The position numbers were made by a program, and so were the translations under genes. Positions 9,740-24,400 of a stretch of 64,000 bases of DNA are shown piece after piece. A model generated the notes under the pieces. It saw only the letters and a list, made by a program, of their open reading frames with translations, searched no databases and was not told the DNA's origin. The stretch lies in the NCBI RefSeq assembly GCF_016802725.1, contig NC_052679.1, positions 24,175,561-24,239,560 of the forward strand. Reading direction: 5' to 3'. Each line of letters opens with the position of its first letter. The first letter of the stretch is position 1. Source of the stretch: Solenopsis invicta. Lineage: Eukaryota; Arthropoda; Insecta; Hymenoptera; Formicidae.

Positions 9740-10860
9740 CAATCAGAGCTTCGGACATCAATGTCGCTTCTTTCTTTATATAGGACTCTAGTAAAAAGTA
9801 ACGGCGCGCAGTTTAAAAAAATTGGAAGTTACACGTAAAATTAGTTATAAAATATTGTTTTAGCAGCAAAATTTTGCTCATCTTCTATTAAAATTGTGCA
9901 CAAATCACAGTCTTGAATTTAATATGTTACTTAAATATATTTTTCATATATTGCATATCTTAATTATTACTTGTATAATTGTTTGCATACGAATATATAA
10001 TAAACAATATAATCAAACAAGTTTGTAATTGTGCAGAGAATATTACGTTATATATTTCTTTCTTGTAGTTAATTGATGAGACTAATTTTTGATTCATACA
10101 AATTCAACCTGTCAACATTTTTAATGTGTCAGTTTTGTCAGAAAAGTATTTAAGTAAAAGAATTTTTTTTTAATTTTACATGTTTGAAATATGATAGTTT
10201 TTTTTAAAGTTCAATAATTTTTTAATTTAATTTTTTGAAATTTAAAATTCCCTATGATGAGACTAAACAGAGTGATATCTATTTTAAGAATCATTTTGAT
10301 TCTTCGATTTCAGATCAACCATTTTGCAAAAATCCTGTCAACTAGCCCACTGTTAAAGGCTTAATTGCGGCAGCTGTAAAAAGTAAAAAATGGAGATATT
10401 GGAGTCATTTTTTTCCGATAAAACAAATTATGAAACAAATCAAATTTACGTGTATTGTTTTTTTTTAATTCTTATATATTCCGGCTTCTACAATGTTTCT
10501 CCTTATTATAATTAATGAGGTTGAGTATTTCTTCTTCATGTAAAATTATCTTAAGTAAATTTAAACATTTGCGATATATTAATAGACCAAAAATTATGAA
10601 TACCTTAATACATATATACATATATACATGATACATATATACCTTAATACATAATACATATATACATGAATACCTATATACATAAACATAGCAATGACAA
10701 ACACAAACGCTTCAGTAGTTGACGTAATACACAAGTATTAAAAAAATGATTACAATCAATTATTTTAATTAAATGAATATAAAAACGCAGAAAAAAGTTA
10801 CTGAATGTGTATCGGTCTTCTAAAATGTACTTACACTGTATTTTACACTTTTACTTCTTA
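9740..10860. other. Non-coding AT-rich stretch
   Basis: No exon, RNA gene or clear element. It contains a short run of TATACA-type repeats at 10605-10690. In copies 2 and 3 of the tandem unit a CYP4 gene lies between the leading repeat and this side, but no P450 motif is seen here. Confidence 0.5.
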
Positions 10861-10867
10861 TAATATA

Positions 10868-11620
10868 AAAAATAATTAATAACAAACATAAAAAGTGAAT
10901 AAGAAATAAATAATATATAAATAATTTAACAAGTTTAAATTTGTTTTATACATGCTATCGGCATTTTAGAAAATCGGGTACGTCCGATAAAAATTTTTTT
11001 ATTGACTTATATAACTGATAATGACACAATTATGCAATTGCAGCATTTTGTTTTAAATTGTTGTATTTTTATAAAATAAGAATTGCTGAAGAATATTTTA
11101 CATTGAATATACTTAAAATTATTATAAAAATTAAATCAGTATTTCTATAAACTTAAGTTTCCTACTTTGTATCACCACAAATTTTACTATTTAAGAGACC
11201 ATAAATAAGCTTTAAACGATCGGTCTTGACACTGTTTCCAGCATGTTTCCAGCAGAAAACTTTATCAATTAATTCCTTATTACTAAAAGATTTAATATTT
11301 AAATAAATGACTGAAATATTAAGTTATAATTTTAAACTGTGATTTGAACCAATGCGAGGAATAATAAAAAGTAGCTGAAGTGATATACATTTGGCAACTC
11401 TCTTGTACTTACGCAAGAAAATTATAAATATAAGAAAATTTGTAACATCTTAGCAACTTATACTTGTAAAAATCAAAGTTTATATTAATGTGTTATCATT
11501 ATACTTACTCTTTTGTGTGTGCGTGCGTGGGTGCGTGCGTGCGTGAGCGCGCGCGCGCGCGCGTGTGTGTGTGTGCGTGCGTGCGTGAGTGCGTGCGCGC
11601 GTGTGTGCTTGTATGTAAAT
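10868..11620 (+). repeat. Duplicated flank, matches 39525-40510
   Basis: Shared order of blocks: AATAAGAAATAAATAATATA, then a GCTATCG...AAAATC block, ATTACT(A/G)AAAG, and ATACATTTGGCAACTC. It ends in the same GT/GC microsatellite as 40445-40510. The partner lies downstream of CYP4 gene 2, so this is the trailing part of a tandem unit that now has no P450. Confidence 0.7.
11513..11608 (+). repeat. GT/GC compound microsatellite
   Basis: GTGTGTGCGTGCG-type alternating purine-pyrimidine run. The homologous tract at 40450-40503 differs in length and order, showing expansion after the duplication. Confidence 0.85.
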
Positions 11621-12834
11621 AACGTTTAAATGAGGAATATCTAATATCCAATTATTGTGTTCGTTGTATTGCGCATGCAAATAATGACGCAACTGACCAA
11701 TGATTAAGCAAAGATTGATATTAACCTTGGGACTGAATCGTAGTTAGAAACCGGCTTCTTATCTAGCTATAAAAAGTCAACAATTCTTGGAAGTTTTCGC
11801 TTCTCTAGTGCTCAGCAAACAACAGTAACAGTTTAACTGTTGTTTACAGATGCTCTTCATTTTTGTGTGACCTGACGAATTTTTACTCACGTCTTTACCT
11901 CTGAATATTACACTACCGTCTGTCAAATGTAACCTTATCGAATACCATTGGTATGATAGTATGTAACTGGTAATAAGTTACGGCTAAATTGCAATCGTGT
12001 TGATATAAACATCCGCTTGCTACAATTTAACGAAAGATATTACATTCTTCAATAAAGATCAAATTACTTTATCCAAATACTTTTTTTAAATCACATTTGA
12101 AATTTGCTTTTACTCGCGAGAAAAGACTTACACTTTAGAAGAGAGTTTTTTACAATTTCTAATTTAATTGAGCCCTAAAAAATTTTATGCGTGCGCGATT
12201 ATTCCTCATAATCCGGTGCGCTTATATCAAAAGTAATATTTCAACATTGTACCAAATGTCACACCAAAGAATTATGATTGAACGTATAAGTAATATCAAC
12301 AATAAAACAATTATAATAAAAAAATTAATGCTTACTCCAAGATGCGTATACAGCGTATAATAATGTTACACAATCAAACTTTACTTTTTGGTAGTTATAA
12401 TTAATTATAACGGACGTAATATGACATTTTTTTATCCCTGCTTTTGCACACTCATTTTTTTACTACATAAAAAATAAAAAAAAATAATATTAACTACTAA
12501 TAATTAATATTATATAATAATATGAATTTAATAGGAATGTATAATCACGCGTAATCACTTTTAATAGAGTTAATCAAGTTAAGATACAATATCAAAATAT
12601 ATGTACTAAAAATTATATTACCATTTCTTCGTGCCTTTTTAAACTTTTTCAAGCAACTATTTCATTCGCCTAATCTTGGCTTTATTTATTACATTCTTAT
12701 AATGATTTGCTTACTTTTTTTAATTATATCAGCAAAATATTTTTATATATTTATCAGTTTGTATTACGATAACAATCTGTTGTAATACTATTCATTAAAT
12801 AAATGTTATATTCATTTGTGCAATCGTAACACTG
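11620..12834. other. Non-coding AT-rich stretch
   Basis: No exon or element I can support. Confidence 0.5.
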
Positions 12835-14640
12835 ACACGTATTTCTTATTTTTACATTTATTTTAATAAAACGATAAGCTGATTAAGAAGTGTTCTAAAC
12901 TATGTATCCTATCAAATAAAGTGAGCCTTAATTACTATTCTTAATATACATAAATTATGCTTTGAATAAAAATAAAGCAAAAGAAAAAAGTGTTTTATAA
13001 TAATGCGAACAAGATTTGATAAGAAACTTACAATTAATTGTATGTATAAAAAAAAGTTTGTTAGCATTTGGTTACGACATCTATCACAAGCGTTATCTCA
13101 TTTCTAAATGCAGGCCTCTGTTCTATCTCATCAGTTGTAAAAGCACCGTTCACAGTGTAGCATATTTCAATCATAAGAGACGCTGGAAAACTCAATTGAT
13201 TTAAGTGTTCTATTCAGTTATATAACTATTGCGTAAGTACTTATCATTGTGGTATTTACTCGAAATAAAGAAGAGATATAGAAAATTAATATACCGCGAA
13301 TATTATAATTTTATTCCACGATTAAAATTTAAATAAAAAAGAAAGAAAGTAGAGCTATAATACTTCCTTGAATTTTTCTAATATTATCTTTTAATATAAA
13401 ATTTTTTAATTTAATTTCTAATATAATCTTTTCTTTACGAAAATTATAAACTATTATTTATTATACAGCATTTAATATTATTACATCAAATGAAATTGAA
13501 ATGTAAGTCATAAAACGTAAATCGTAATAAATATCTAAGTTGCAATATTTAATCAAGTGTCAAAGGTATTAATGAGATATCGGAGTGTCGTAAAAAGATT
13601 GACTATTCTTATATAACATACAGCAAGCATCAAAAACTCATATCTTTTAAGCATTATATAAAACGTTAATTATTGAAATTAATTTAAAAAAAATGATAAT
13701 TAAACCGCTTAAACCAACTGTGACCATTTATAACTCGTATCAGACTATAACAAAATACACATAAAAATTAGTATTAGATATCAAGATTTTATATTGACCA
13801 TCTTATCTTCATGTTTGAAAAAATGTGTTTTACAGTATTAAATTAATGTTTTGTAATTACAATAAAAGACACCAAAATGTAGTACTCTCAAATTGTCAAG
13901 TAAGCAACTATTAAGAGCTAATAAGAGTAACCGCAATTGTTGATTGTTGGTGCGTAGGATTAATAATTTTATGAATTTAAAAGCGGATGTTTTGACTCAG
14001 TTTCGAGTTATCTTTAGCTACAATTCTCTCTCTCTCTCTTGAGCGCAGTTACATACGTTTGCTTTTGCGAGATGCTCCCCGGCTGAGTAATTCACCAGTT
14101 AAAATCCATAAACAGTTATTATGAAAAGATTAATTTCCGACCATAAAGGAGCCCGTAAATTAACAAAATCAAATTGACAAACCTATGTAATTGCGTTCAA
14201 GAGAGAAGGAATTGGAGCTAAAAATGACTCGTAGCTAAGTCGGAACGTTTGTTTTTAAATTAATTAAAAATTGTCAATTTTATGTAACAACGACCGCGGT
14301 TACTCTTATTAGCCCATTAACAATCAATTATTTAATGTTTTTTTAATATTATGCTTTGTTTTGCTCGTCTATTCATAAACTCTTGCATTAAACCAGGGCA
14401 AGAATGAGCAATAATTCTAAATCTTTCGATATATACGATAGCTTGTGTAACGTTGTTATACGACCTTGTGAAAAATCGAGACCGGAGTCTCGTAGTTTAG
14501 TTGACTACGATCTGTTGACATGTTCGTTTGTTCCTTTCTCTTCGTAATGAGTGTCAATTTGTAAAGAAGGATTCACACAATTAATTACTGATCTGGTATG
14601 CCTTTAGTTAAGTAATATGCAAATAACAGTAATGTAAATT
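12835..14640 (+). repeat. Tandem unit, copy B (5' part)
   Basis: Aligns with copy A (3600-5745). From about 14280 to 14640 it aligns with copy C (31760-32160), including GAGTCTCGTAGTTTAGT and ATTCACACAATTAATTACT. The hairpin element inside (13917-14315) is complete at both ends, with TAATAAGAGTAACCG and CGGTTACTCTTATTA. Copy B leads into CYP4 gene 1. Confidence 0.8.
13917..14315. mobile_element. Penelope-like hairpin element, complete copy
   Basis: About 400 bp, ending in inverted CTAATAAGAGTAACCG / CGGTTACTCTTATTAG. Both arms carry degenerate hammerhead-like sequences: minus strand at 14025-13980, and plus strand at 14217-14262 (TGACTC...GAGCT-type stem then GGAACG). The insertion point is shared with the element at 5218, so it was present before the unit was duplicated. 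Confidence 0.6.
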
Positions 14641-14987
14641 AAAGAAAAATTGTATAAATTTCGGTACAAATATGATGTCGGATACATTTGATGAATAGTC
14701 AGATATAATACATGGAGATCTTCCAACACGAATAATGTAAAGGAATTACGCAGTAATGATAACAGAAAATAATAATTGCAAAATTTTATTGGTTATATTT
14801 TGTATTTTTATAGAATTTCCTTGACTTGATGTAAAATTAGTAACTAGATCCTATAATTTTGTATAAATTGAATTTTGACTTTGCACGACAATTTGAATAT
14901 GTCACCATTTTTGTTAATGTTGAAATATTATAGCCATAGATATATAGATCGCTGATTCTATTCTCCATCACAATTTTCGGGTTTCTT

Positions 14988-15256
14988 ATTGAATGTCACC
15001 ATATTGGAAAGACTGTGTTCACGCATGCGCAATACGTGCTTTAAGGCAAAAAACCATCACCATAAGAAGAAACAATTCCACGAATAAATGCGCAAGCGTT
15101 AGCACTGTCTTCCCAATATGGCGACATTCAGGCTACGTTCCGTTTCACGCATAATGCGCATGGCACATCATTTTATCCTTGTAATTCCCTAAGTGTTAAA
15201 CAAGGATGAAATGATACATCATGCGCATCATACGTGAAACGGAACGTAGCCTCAAT
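14988..15256. mobile_element. MITE A, interrupted by MITE B
   Basis: Arms ATTGAATGTCACCATATTGG at 14988 and CCAATATGGCGACATTCA up to 15130, whose last bases AT continue at 15255-15256 after the inserted MITE B. Without the insertion A is about 145 bp. GAAAGACTGTG and CACTGTCTTC are also paired. Confidence 0.75.
15131..15251. mobile_element. MITE B, nested, TCA target duplication
   Basis: 121 bp with arms GGCTACGTTCCGTTTCACG and its reverse complement, plus paired ATGCGCATG. TCA is duplicated at 15128-15130 and 15252-15254. It sits inside the right terminal repeat of MITE A. Confidence 0.85.
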
Positions 15257-15690
15257 CAGGGTCACAGATTCGACGCAAGCAGCAATCTATATATACTTAT
15301 AATTATAGCGATTGATGAAGAGGTAGTAAGACTGAAAACAGTTCCGCTTTATTACAATAACGTACATGTTAGCTCTTATTTATACATAATAAAAATATAT
15401 GTGATGTAGGCTAACTTGATTTATTGCACATCCTTGGTTTAATGCTATTGTTCTTCAACCTTTAAATAATAATTATATCGTTAAAATAAATTTTATTCAT
15501 TTTTGTCACATTTTAGAATACACACGACAATATTATAATCAGAAAAATCTTGAGAATTTTTTTTAGAAAATTTTTTCTCAGGATTTTCTTTTGGAAATAA
15601 GCAATCCCATTGAGTAGTGGAATTCTGTAACTTTAACGACACACCGATATCATTGCATTATTGCTGCACAACTTTTTTTTTTTTTTTTTT
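15257..15690. other. Non-coding stretch
   Basis: AT-rich, with a poly-T run at 15672-15690. No gene seen. Confidence 0.4.
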
Positions 15691-15695
15691 AAATA

Positions 15696-16576
15696 GAGGA
15701 GGAGAAGGTATTATGGTTATTATCGACAATGTGGCTACTTCTATTATTTCCGTTATTAGGTGACGTATTCTAACAATTGCTTATGGAGTTATTTGTTTAG
15801 TAGCCCGCCGCTTTTTGTGATGCTAATATGCCAATACGTAATGACTGACAATTATTATAAGGCATTTTTATTTTTAGGCACTTTTAAACTTTTTCAAGGT
15901 ACACTTTTAACATTTAATTACATATACTTCCTCATTATTTTTAAACTCAAGTATATTATCACATGAAAGTACATACCCTTGAATGTTTTTTTGTTATTTA
16001 ACTTTTTATTTGGTATACATTTCAAGTTATACAAAGTTAAAACAGTAACATGGAATTTTGTTGATATGGTTTCGTTAAGCAAAATTTTTATATTAAAATA
16101 TTTTTTCGATAAATTGTTATTATAGAAGGTGGTGTTTAGAAACGTTAGAGACATTATTTTATGCTTGTTGTTTAATGTTAAACAGAGACAAAGTAGTATT
16201 TCTAATAGAAATTTATAATGATATTTCTAATGTTTCTAAACGCAGGAAAATTATAAATCAGGAAAATTCTAAACAATAAAACATTAAAAATATATAATTT
16301 TGTAACAAAATACTGTGTTTCTTTTAAATTAAACTAACTTTTCAAAAATATTTTTATGGATAACCATATTACAACTTTTTCTTTCCATCGATAATGTAGT
16401 GCATTAGATCTTTATAAGTCATGTTCTAAGTAATAAATATTTCATTACTTTGAGTTTAGAATCTGTCAAACAACACTTTGACAAGTGTAATCATTCAAAT
16501 TTTAATAAAATATATTAATTATAAACAAAGTCATTCAATAAAATAAAAATGAATACCATATTATCTTCTTCTCCTC
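15696..16576. mobile_element. 881-bp non-autonomous TA-type element, copy 1
   Basis: Ends GAGGAGGAGAAGGTATTATGG and, inverted, CCATATTATCTTCTTCTCCTC, flanked by TA at 15694-15695 and 16577-16578. The interior is AT-rich with no transposase frame. Copy 2 lies at 22912-24537 in CYP4 gene 1. TA duplication points to the Tc1/mariner superfamily. Confidence 0.75.
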
Positions 16577-16579
16577 TAT

Positions 16580-17216
16580 TTGTATAATATCTGCGCCACG
16601 ATAGTAAAACGATACCGATATTGTAGTTAAAAATTGTTAGAATTCCTTTACTAAAGGTCAAGACTATCGACGTTGCTTGACTTCTGTGATCATACTTGAA
16701 TACTTATTTGTGATAATCTATAAACATCTCGTTGATGGACATCAATCAATTTAATCAGTTTAATAGATATTATAAAAAAATATGTATTGTTACATTTTAC
16801 ATATGATTTTCGTAAACACAATAATATAAAATGTAAATATAAAACTTCTAGTGATTTTCACGAATATAAAATAATTAACTTTTCTGTTTTTTAAACACAT
16901 TAAAATTAAACTTAGAATACTGAATAAAACACAGGCAAATATTAGTTTATATAAGATAGCAATTGTTCTGTAATCTATTCGGAAAAGCGCGCGCGCGTGT
17001 TAAATATTATAAGAAATAATTTTTCATTTACAAAATTTTATTAAAAGTTAATGTAACAATGTAAATATTTGAGATGGCGTTATTAATTTTATTAAAATCA
17101 GATAATTGATTCCATTAAGTATAATGTCTACCATTTGCATTGTAGTTTTGCGTTTAATTAAAAAAAATTATTTCTTACAATAACTAAAGCTTTTACATGT
17201 ACACAACCCTCCTACA
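16580..17216. other. Non-coding stretch
   Basis: AT-rich, no exon seen. Confidence 0.4.
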
Positions 17217-17870
<654 letters not shown>

Positions 17871-17880
<10 letters not shown>

Positions 17881-17956
17881 TATATACATATATGTTAAGC
17901 CTATATATATATATATATATATAGGCTTAACATATATGTATATATATATGTTAAGC
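17871..17956. repeat. Perfect AT palindrome
   Basis: GTTAACATATATATATACA is mirrored by TGTATATATATATGTTAAG around a TA run flanked by GCCTATA/TATAGGC. The matching place upstream of CYP4 gene 2 (32370-32405) has only a short TATATG tract. Confidence 0.8.
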
Positions 17957-18330
17957 AGTAAATCTTTATAAACATTGGAATGGGATATAGCAGATCAATA
18001 TTACGTAAATTACATTTACATATTTTTTTTACATTTATGTGTTAAGAAGATAACGGACAAAAGTTTTCTTATTAACTGTTTTTGTCAACAACTGCTTCTC
18101 TTGATAAAATTTGTTGACATGGTGTATATTCTCCGATATACATCCTATTGACTTCGTCGCAATTGAAAGTATCTTTGAGCAATATTTGAAATTAGTATTG
18201 AAGATGTAAAGTAATAACGAAAACGGTGGAATGTTTTGGTATAATCTTAATATAGTTTTATCTTAACCTATCTAATTAAATTTATTTATTTACTAACTTA
18301 AATTATTTGAAGTGTTCACAGATTACGAGA

Positions 18331-21300
18331 ATGGATTTTATCTCTTTGGCACTCATATTCACTCTTTGCGTTATTGTGATTTTCCGACTTTTATTGATGG
18401 TACATTCTCATTATGTTGTACAACAAAAACTTAAAAACATTCCCCAAGTCGACAGTTTTCCTTTTGGTTCGGCATATGAGGCAATGCGTATATCGCCGGA
18501 GGGTAAAGTATTCAATGCTTAACTTAATTTTTATTATTTTTTAATACAAGTATAATTTGTACACTACTTAAAATAAAAACTGAGCTATTTAAATTTATAT
18601 AATAATTAAAACAGTATAAAAATTAATTAATTCAATTTCTAGAACGCATGAAAAAGGATTTCGAGTATTTGGCTCAGACATGCAAAGAAGGGATATACAT
18701 ACAATGGTTCTTAGGCAAGCCGTGTATTTTCGTATATAAGCCAGAATATTTAAAGGTAAACACAAAATATATCAGTCTTTATTTTGTTGTTGATAAAGAA
18801 TATCATTTTTTAACTTTTTCTGCGATAACTAAAGAAAAGTTGCCAATATCAACACATTAGATCTCCTAAAGTGACATTTCTTTAGTTTTCGAAAAATAAA
18901 CATTGAACTTTATTAGTACAGATAGAAACATAATTTGTTTAAATAATAAAACAATTAAAAAAACCATAATTTATATATTTATGGATTGTTATATTAGAGC
19001 TGATATTAAACAAATTCCTCAAATAATGAAAATAATGCTCTTACAATTATTTCTTGCAAATTGCATACAGTTTAAATAATAGTAAATATATTATAACATT
19101 AGGTTATTTTACGTGTTTATAAACGTCTTAAAATTATTTTATTTAAATTTTGTTACTTTTACTTTTTTATTTACGTATTTTTTAAAAATTAATAAAAAAC
19201 ATTTTAGATCAAAATGGATAGCATCTAGAAATACTCATTATTTTGTACAGATGATTCATGTAAAAAGAAAAGAGGAAAATATATCAGTAATACCTATTTT
19301 GTCGGGTTTGCTTCATTTTGTCAGACGCTCATTATTACTTACAAAGAACTTAAGCGTTGCATAATTTAAAATAATACAAAGAAAAAACTATTATCTAATC
19401 TAACGTAAGACACTTTTAGTTGATTTTTATGTTCCTGAAGTGTTTCTTTGCGTTTATATTCTTTTTAATTTTTGTTTAAATAATATAATCAAAAAACAAA
19501 GTGATATGTTAATATCAGCGACCTTTCTTTATTATTCTTTTAATTTATTATATATTTAAGCAATATCTGTTGTAATTATCCTGATAAAAAAGCATCTTTT
19601 TAAAATAATAGTACAAATTATACTCAAACAATTATAAAACGTTCTCAATTAATCAGAAATTCTTACTTCTTAAATGGGATTTCAATCCAATGAGGGAGAT
19701 TAAAAATATAAAAAAGTTTATTGAGTGAGAGATTTTTTTATTTTATTATTACTGATACTACGTAATACGTAATAATCAAATTTTGTAATTGTATAACTAA
19801 TAGGTATATTATAAATAAATTTGTTTTATTAGTAAAGAAAGGATAAAAAACATATTAAAAGTTTTGTTGTGTGACTTTATGTCAAGAAATTAAAAATTTT
19901 TTTCTAAAATATAATTTATCAATAACAATGGTTTAATTTCATGAAAAACTGTCATTGTTAAATAAAAATTGTCATTATATTAAAATAAAAAGCTCACAGG
20001 TTTAGTAGAACTATTTTTGTTAAATAATACTAGTAGTCATAAAAATATGTTACATGTTTTTTTGTAAATATTAAATTATATTTTTTTCAAACATTTATAG
20101 CATATTTTTCCAAGCACCGTGAATATCACAAAAGGGAACCGTTATAGTTTGTTTGAACCCTGGTTGGGCAACGGACTTGGAATGTCTACAGGTGAATACA
20201 TAAAATTATATGAATCATTTATTATATGTATATATTTCTTATAAATTTAGAATTTTATTAAAAATTAAAGCCTATTTGCTATACTTTAATAAACTATGCT
20301 TAAATAGTAATTCATAAAAATATTTAGCTGATTGTAAAAAACAAGTTTAATTTTCTGATCAATACAGATATATATGTAGTTTTATTCTAACGTAACAATA
20401 CATTTTAGTCCTTGTAATTCTTTAACATATTTGTGTACTTTATGGAAATATAAAAAAATTATTAAATATTATTATTTGGCCACATTTGAAAATCTATTGT
20501 TTTATAAATGGACTTAAATTATTCTCATGTATCAATAAGAATCGCGCATTATATTGTACAAATTTATTAGTAACCGCGAATAATTCAATATTTATTATTT
20601 GAATTTTGCAAATCAATAGGGGAGAGCGAGGCAATTCGGCAGACAGAATAATTCAAAAAATGAAAATGTCTTTTTATGGGTACATATTAAAAAATTACTT
20701 TAAATACTGTAAACACGTCCTAATATAACGACAATGTTAACAAAGTTTTGTTGGCAACGGCGGCATATTAAAATTGTAGTAGTAAAAAATGTGTTTTGCG
20801 ATAGTCGAAGTAAGTTCTGATAGTCAGCATTTCTTCGAAAAATAAGATTCTTTTTGAAAACTTTGAATGTATCGTGTGCAGTTAAATGTATTTGACACAT
20901 TTCGTGTTTATTTTTTGCTGTGTGGTGTCTATTTTTGTAGATCATACATAATAATGCGCACAGTTGACGTCAAAACTGTTCGAAAAACCAAACGTTAAAT
21001 CGTCGTTTGGACGATTTTTTTCTTTCACATTTGCGTTCTATGTATCAAAATATACAACTTAATACTTAACGGATGTAATTACACAAAATACGAATAGTCT
21101 CTGACTTGTTTCGAAAACGCTAGAGCAATAAATTTCTCTATTGTGTGTTTATATTTTTTTGATCGTATGTAACATTTCTTTATAACATTATATGCATATT
21201 CTTTTCTTAATAAAAGAAAGTCTTCACAACAGCTTTTTTTACATTTTTTTATTTTAAAACATAAATTTCAGAACATTTTTCTAAGACTATTTTTGAATTA

Positions 21301-21446
21301 CTCAGAGCTTGGGGCTATTCAAAATATTTGGCATTGGTTGACATATTTATATGTACTTCAAAGCAAATACATTTTCATGTTCTATCTATATCGGCATTGT
21401 GAAAGGAAAGGTTCAACCTTTTGAACCGTCTCTCTCTCTCTCTCCC

Positions 21447-21490
<44 letters not shown>

Positions 21491-24400
21491 ATGAATGTAA
21501 GACTCGAGAAACGCAGAAGAAAAAAAGATCTTTTGAATATTCCCGATTTCCCCTATACAAGATGATTATTAATGTAAAGTTTCTACTTTTTACCATAGAA
21601 GCCTGATTTACCGACGGATATGTATTTCTAACATATTATTATATTAAAAATTACAAATGCGTGTTTGTATGGTAAAAAATGGGAACATTCATTAATAATT
21701 ACCCTGTATATCTTTTATTCTGTTTGACATGATAAATTTTGATGTAACTTTTTACATGATTTGACACATCCGCTTTATTTATTCATTTGTATATTTATGC
21801 TTATTTAAATATGCACGTCTGAATTTATTTATTTCTAACATTATTTAGTAATACTGCTAAGAGTAATTATAAGTTGAAACGTTCAGTTTATCGATTTAAT
21901 GATGAACTATAAATTTAATGATTATACGGATATATTTATGTTTATTATCGTAAATAAGTACATCTCCTTCTGCTTTCTCACCTTCTATTTATTCTTTGAC
22001 TGTTTTAACAAATTTTATAATTTTTTATCTTTGCGATATTTTTACAACATAAACAAACAGTGTTGAGTAAAAGTCCAGAAACGGTCAAATATCTCGAAAA
22101 GGATTAACTATAGCAAGAAATATGTAAGTAGCAATGTTGTAGGACTTAATAAAGTGTACCTAATGATAGCTAAAGTTTTGACTTTGAGTGGAGAACGAAG
22201 ATTATATGAAAATCAAATTGATTTTTTTTTAATTGAACCCACTATATTTTATTACATATTCTTGTAGCTTATTTCAAGAGCATTCCAAAACACTATAAAT
22301 AAGTTTATTTTAGCCTATTATGAAAGCCTCACAACTCGGAAAGTATTTAACAAAAATAAACTTATTTATAGTGTTTTGGAAAGCTCTTGAAATAAGCTAC
22401 AAAAATATCTAATGGAAAATAGTGGATTTAATTTAAAATATTCAATTTGACCTTCATATGATCTTTGTCTTTCACCCAAAGTCAAATTTTTAGTTATTAT
22501 TAGGTACATTTTATTATGTCCTACAATTTTGCTACTTATCATACATATTTTTTGCTATAGTTGATCCTTTTTGAGATATTTAACCGTTTCCAAACTTTTA
22601 CCCAACCCTGTATAACATTTTAATGCTGATTTAGGTAAACAATGGTTCCACGATAGAAAACTCATTGGGGCAACATTCCATTTTAGTATATTAGAAAAAT
22701 TTGCTGTGGTTATGACCGAAAAAGCACAAATTTTAACAAAGTGTCTTCAAAAAAAAATGGACGAAAATCCAGGGAAGGCCATTGATATTTTCCCTCTTGT
22801 TATTAATGCAACTCTTGATATTATCTGCGGTAATGTATTATATCTTATGATGCATAGTATATAATTACAATATTTTTCACGAAGAAAGCATTTGCAACAT
22901 AATACATTATAGAGGAGAAAAGAGTATTATGGCTACTGTTGACAATATGGCTACCCCTATTATCTCCATCACTAGGTGATCGGTTGAAGTGACGTATTCT
23001 AATTGCTTATAAAGTTGTTCGTTTAATAGCTCGCTGCATCTAGTGATGCTAATATGCCAATAAATAATAACTGACAATTGTTACAAGGCATTTTTACTTT
23101 TGAGCACTTTTAAACTTTAATCACACATACTTCTTCATTATTTTTAAACTTGAGGGTATCATTACACGAATACACTCAAGTGTTTTTTTTGTAATTTAAC
23201 TTTTTATTTGACTGTGGGCATTTTGAGTTATACAAAATTAAAACAATAACATAAGGAATTTTGTTAATATATGGTTTTTTAAGCAAAATTTTTATATTGA
23301 AATATTTCTTAAATAAATCGATTATCATTCTAGAGAACAGTGTTTAAAAACATTAGAAACATCATTTTATGCTTGTTCTTTAATATTAAACAGGGATGAG
23401 ATAATAATTTATAATAAAAGTTTTAATGGTATTTTTAAAGTTTTTAAACGCGAAAAAATTTTAAATCAGAAAACTTCTAAACAATAAAAAATTAAAAATA
23501 TATAATTTTTTAACAAAGTACTGTGTTTCTTTTAAACTACACAAAGGGTATTGCAGAATAAGAAGAGTGATTTTGGGCTTTGCGTGTAATCAATCGTTAT
23601 ATAGGGCAAAATATCCACCTAGATAAAAAAAAATTTTATGTCAAGTTTTATTTCGAAAGACTCCCACAATTTCGAGATATCGTAAAAAATATGATTTTTT
23701 ATTAATAACTTTTTTTCCGTTAAATCTAAATTAATCCTTACAAAAAAATTCATGGTTATATAATGAAAAGTATCCATATTCATAATCTCTAATTTTTTTG
23801 TCGGTCTGTGCTAAAAATTCTGTTTTTAAAAAATCTAGAATTTTTTAAATTGCATTATTTTTTTATCTAAAATAGTGACCATTTTTTAAAAAATTCAGTA
23901 GATAAGTGATATGGCATATTATATTCAAGATTTTCTTTAGATTTTTTAATTTGGTGGAACGTGTCAAAAAATAAAAACGATTTTTCAAAATATTTTTTGG
24001 TCTTAAGTACATTCGATTCACATTATTACGATGTTTTTAAATACAATTATCTCCGATTATACATCTGCAAACAGTAATATAAAATTATAGAGTTCACGTA
24101 ATTTAAATTACAAGATTTTCATTTTTTTAGTTAGAAAAAGTAATTTAACTGATTTTAGCAGTTTTTCCATTTTCTTCAAATGTATATTTTCTTCAATTTT
24201 TAACTTTATCAAGCAATACATATGATAAACTTATTTACTTTTGATGATGCTGAAGTTAGCGGCCATTTCCAGTAGCCATTATTCCGCTATATCCTTTTCA
24301 AAAATTATTTTTATGGATAGCCATATTACAACCACTTATTTCCTTCCACCGATTATGAAATGCATTAAATTTTTATAAATTACGTCCTGAATAATAATTA

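Noticed and set aside
5700..10860. A third CYP4 gene in unit 1
   Set aside because: No heme-loop, ETLR, AGHDTT or WFHDR sequence could be found on the plus strand; nothing supports even a P450 pseudogene.
14020..14045. Possible CRISPR or satellite arrays
   Set aside because: Only simple CT/GA tracts and transposon repeats; no regular direct repeats with spacers, and the DNA is eukaryotic.
18307..18330. Longer N-terminus of CYP4 gene 1 starting at TTG
   Set aside because: No ATG there; the ATG at 18331 gives a normal CYP4 membrane anchor. The same holds for gene 2 (32762 against 32786).
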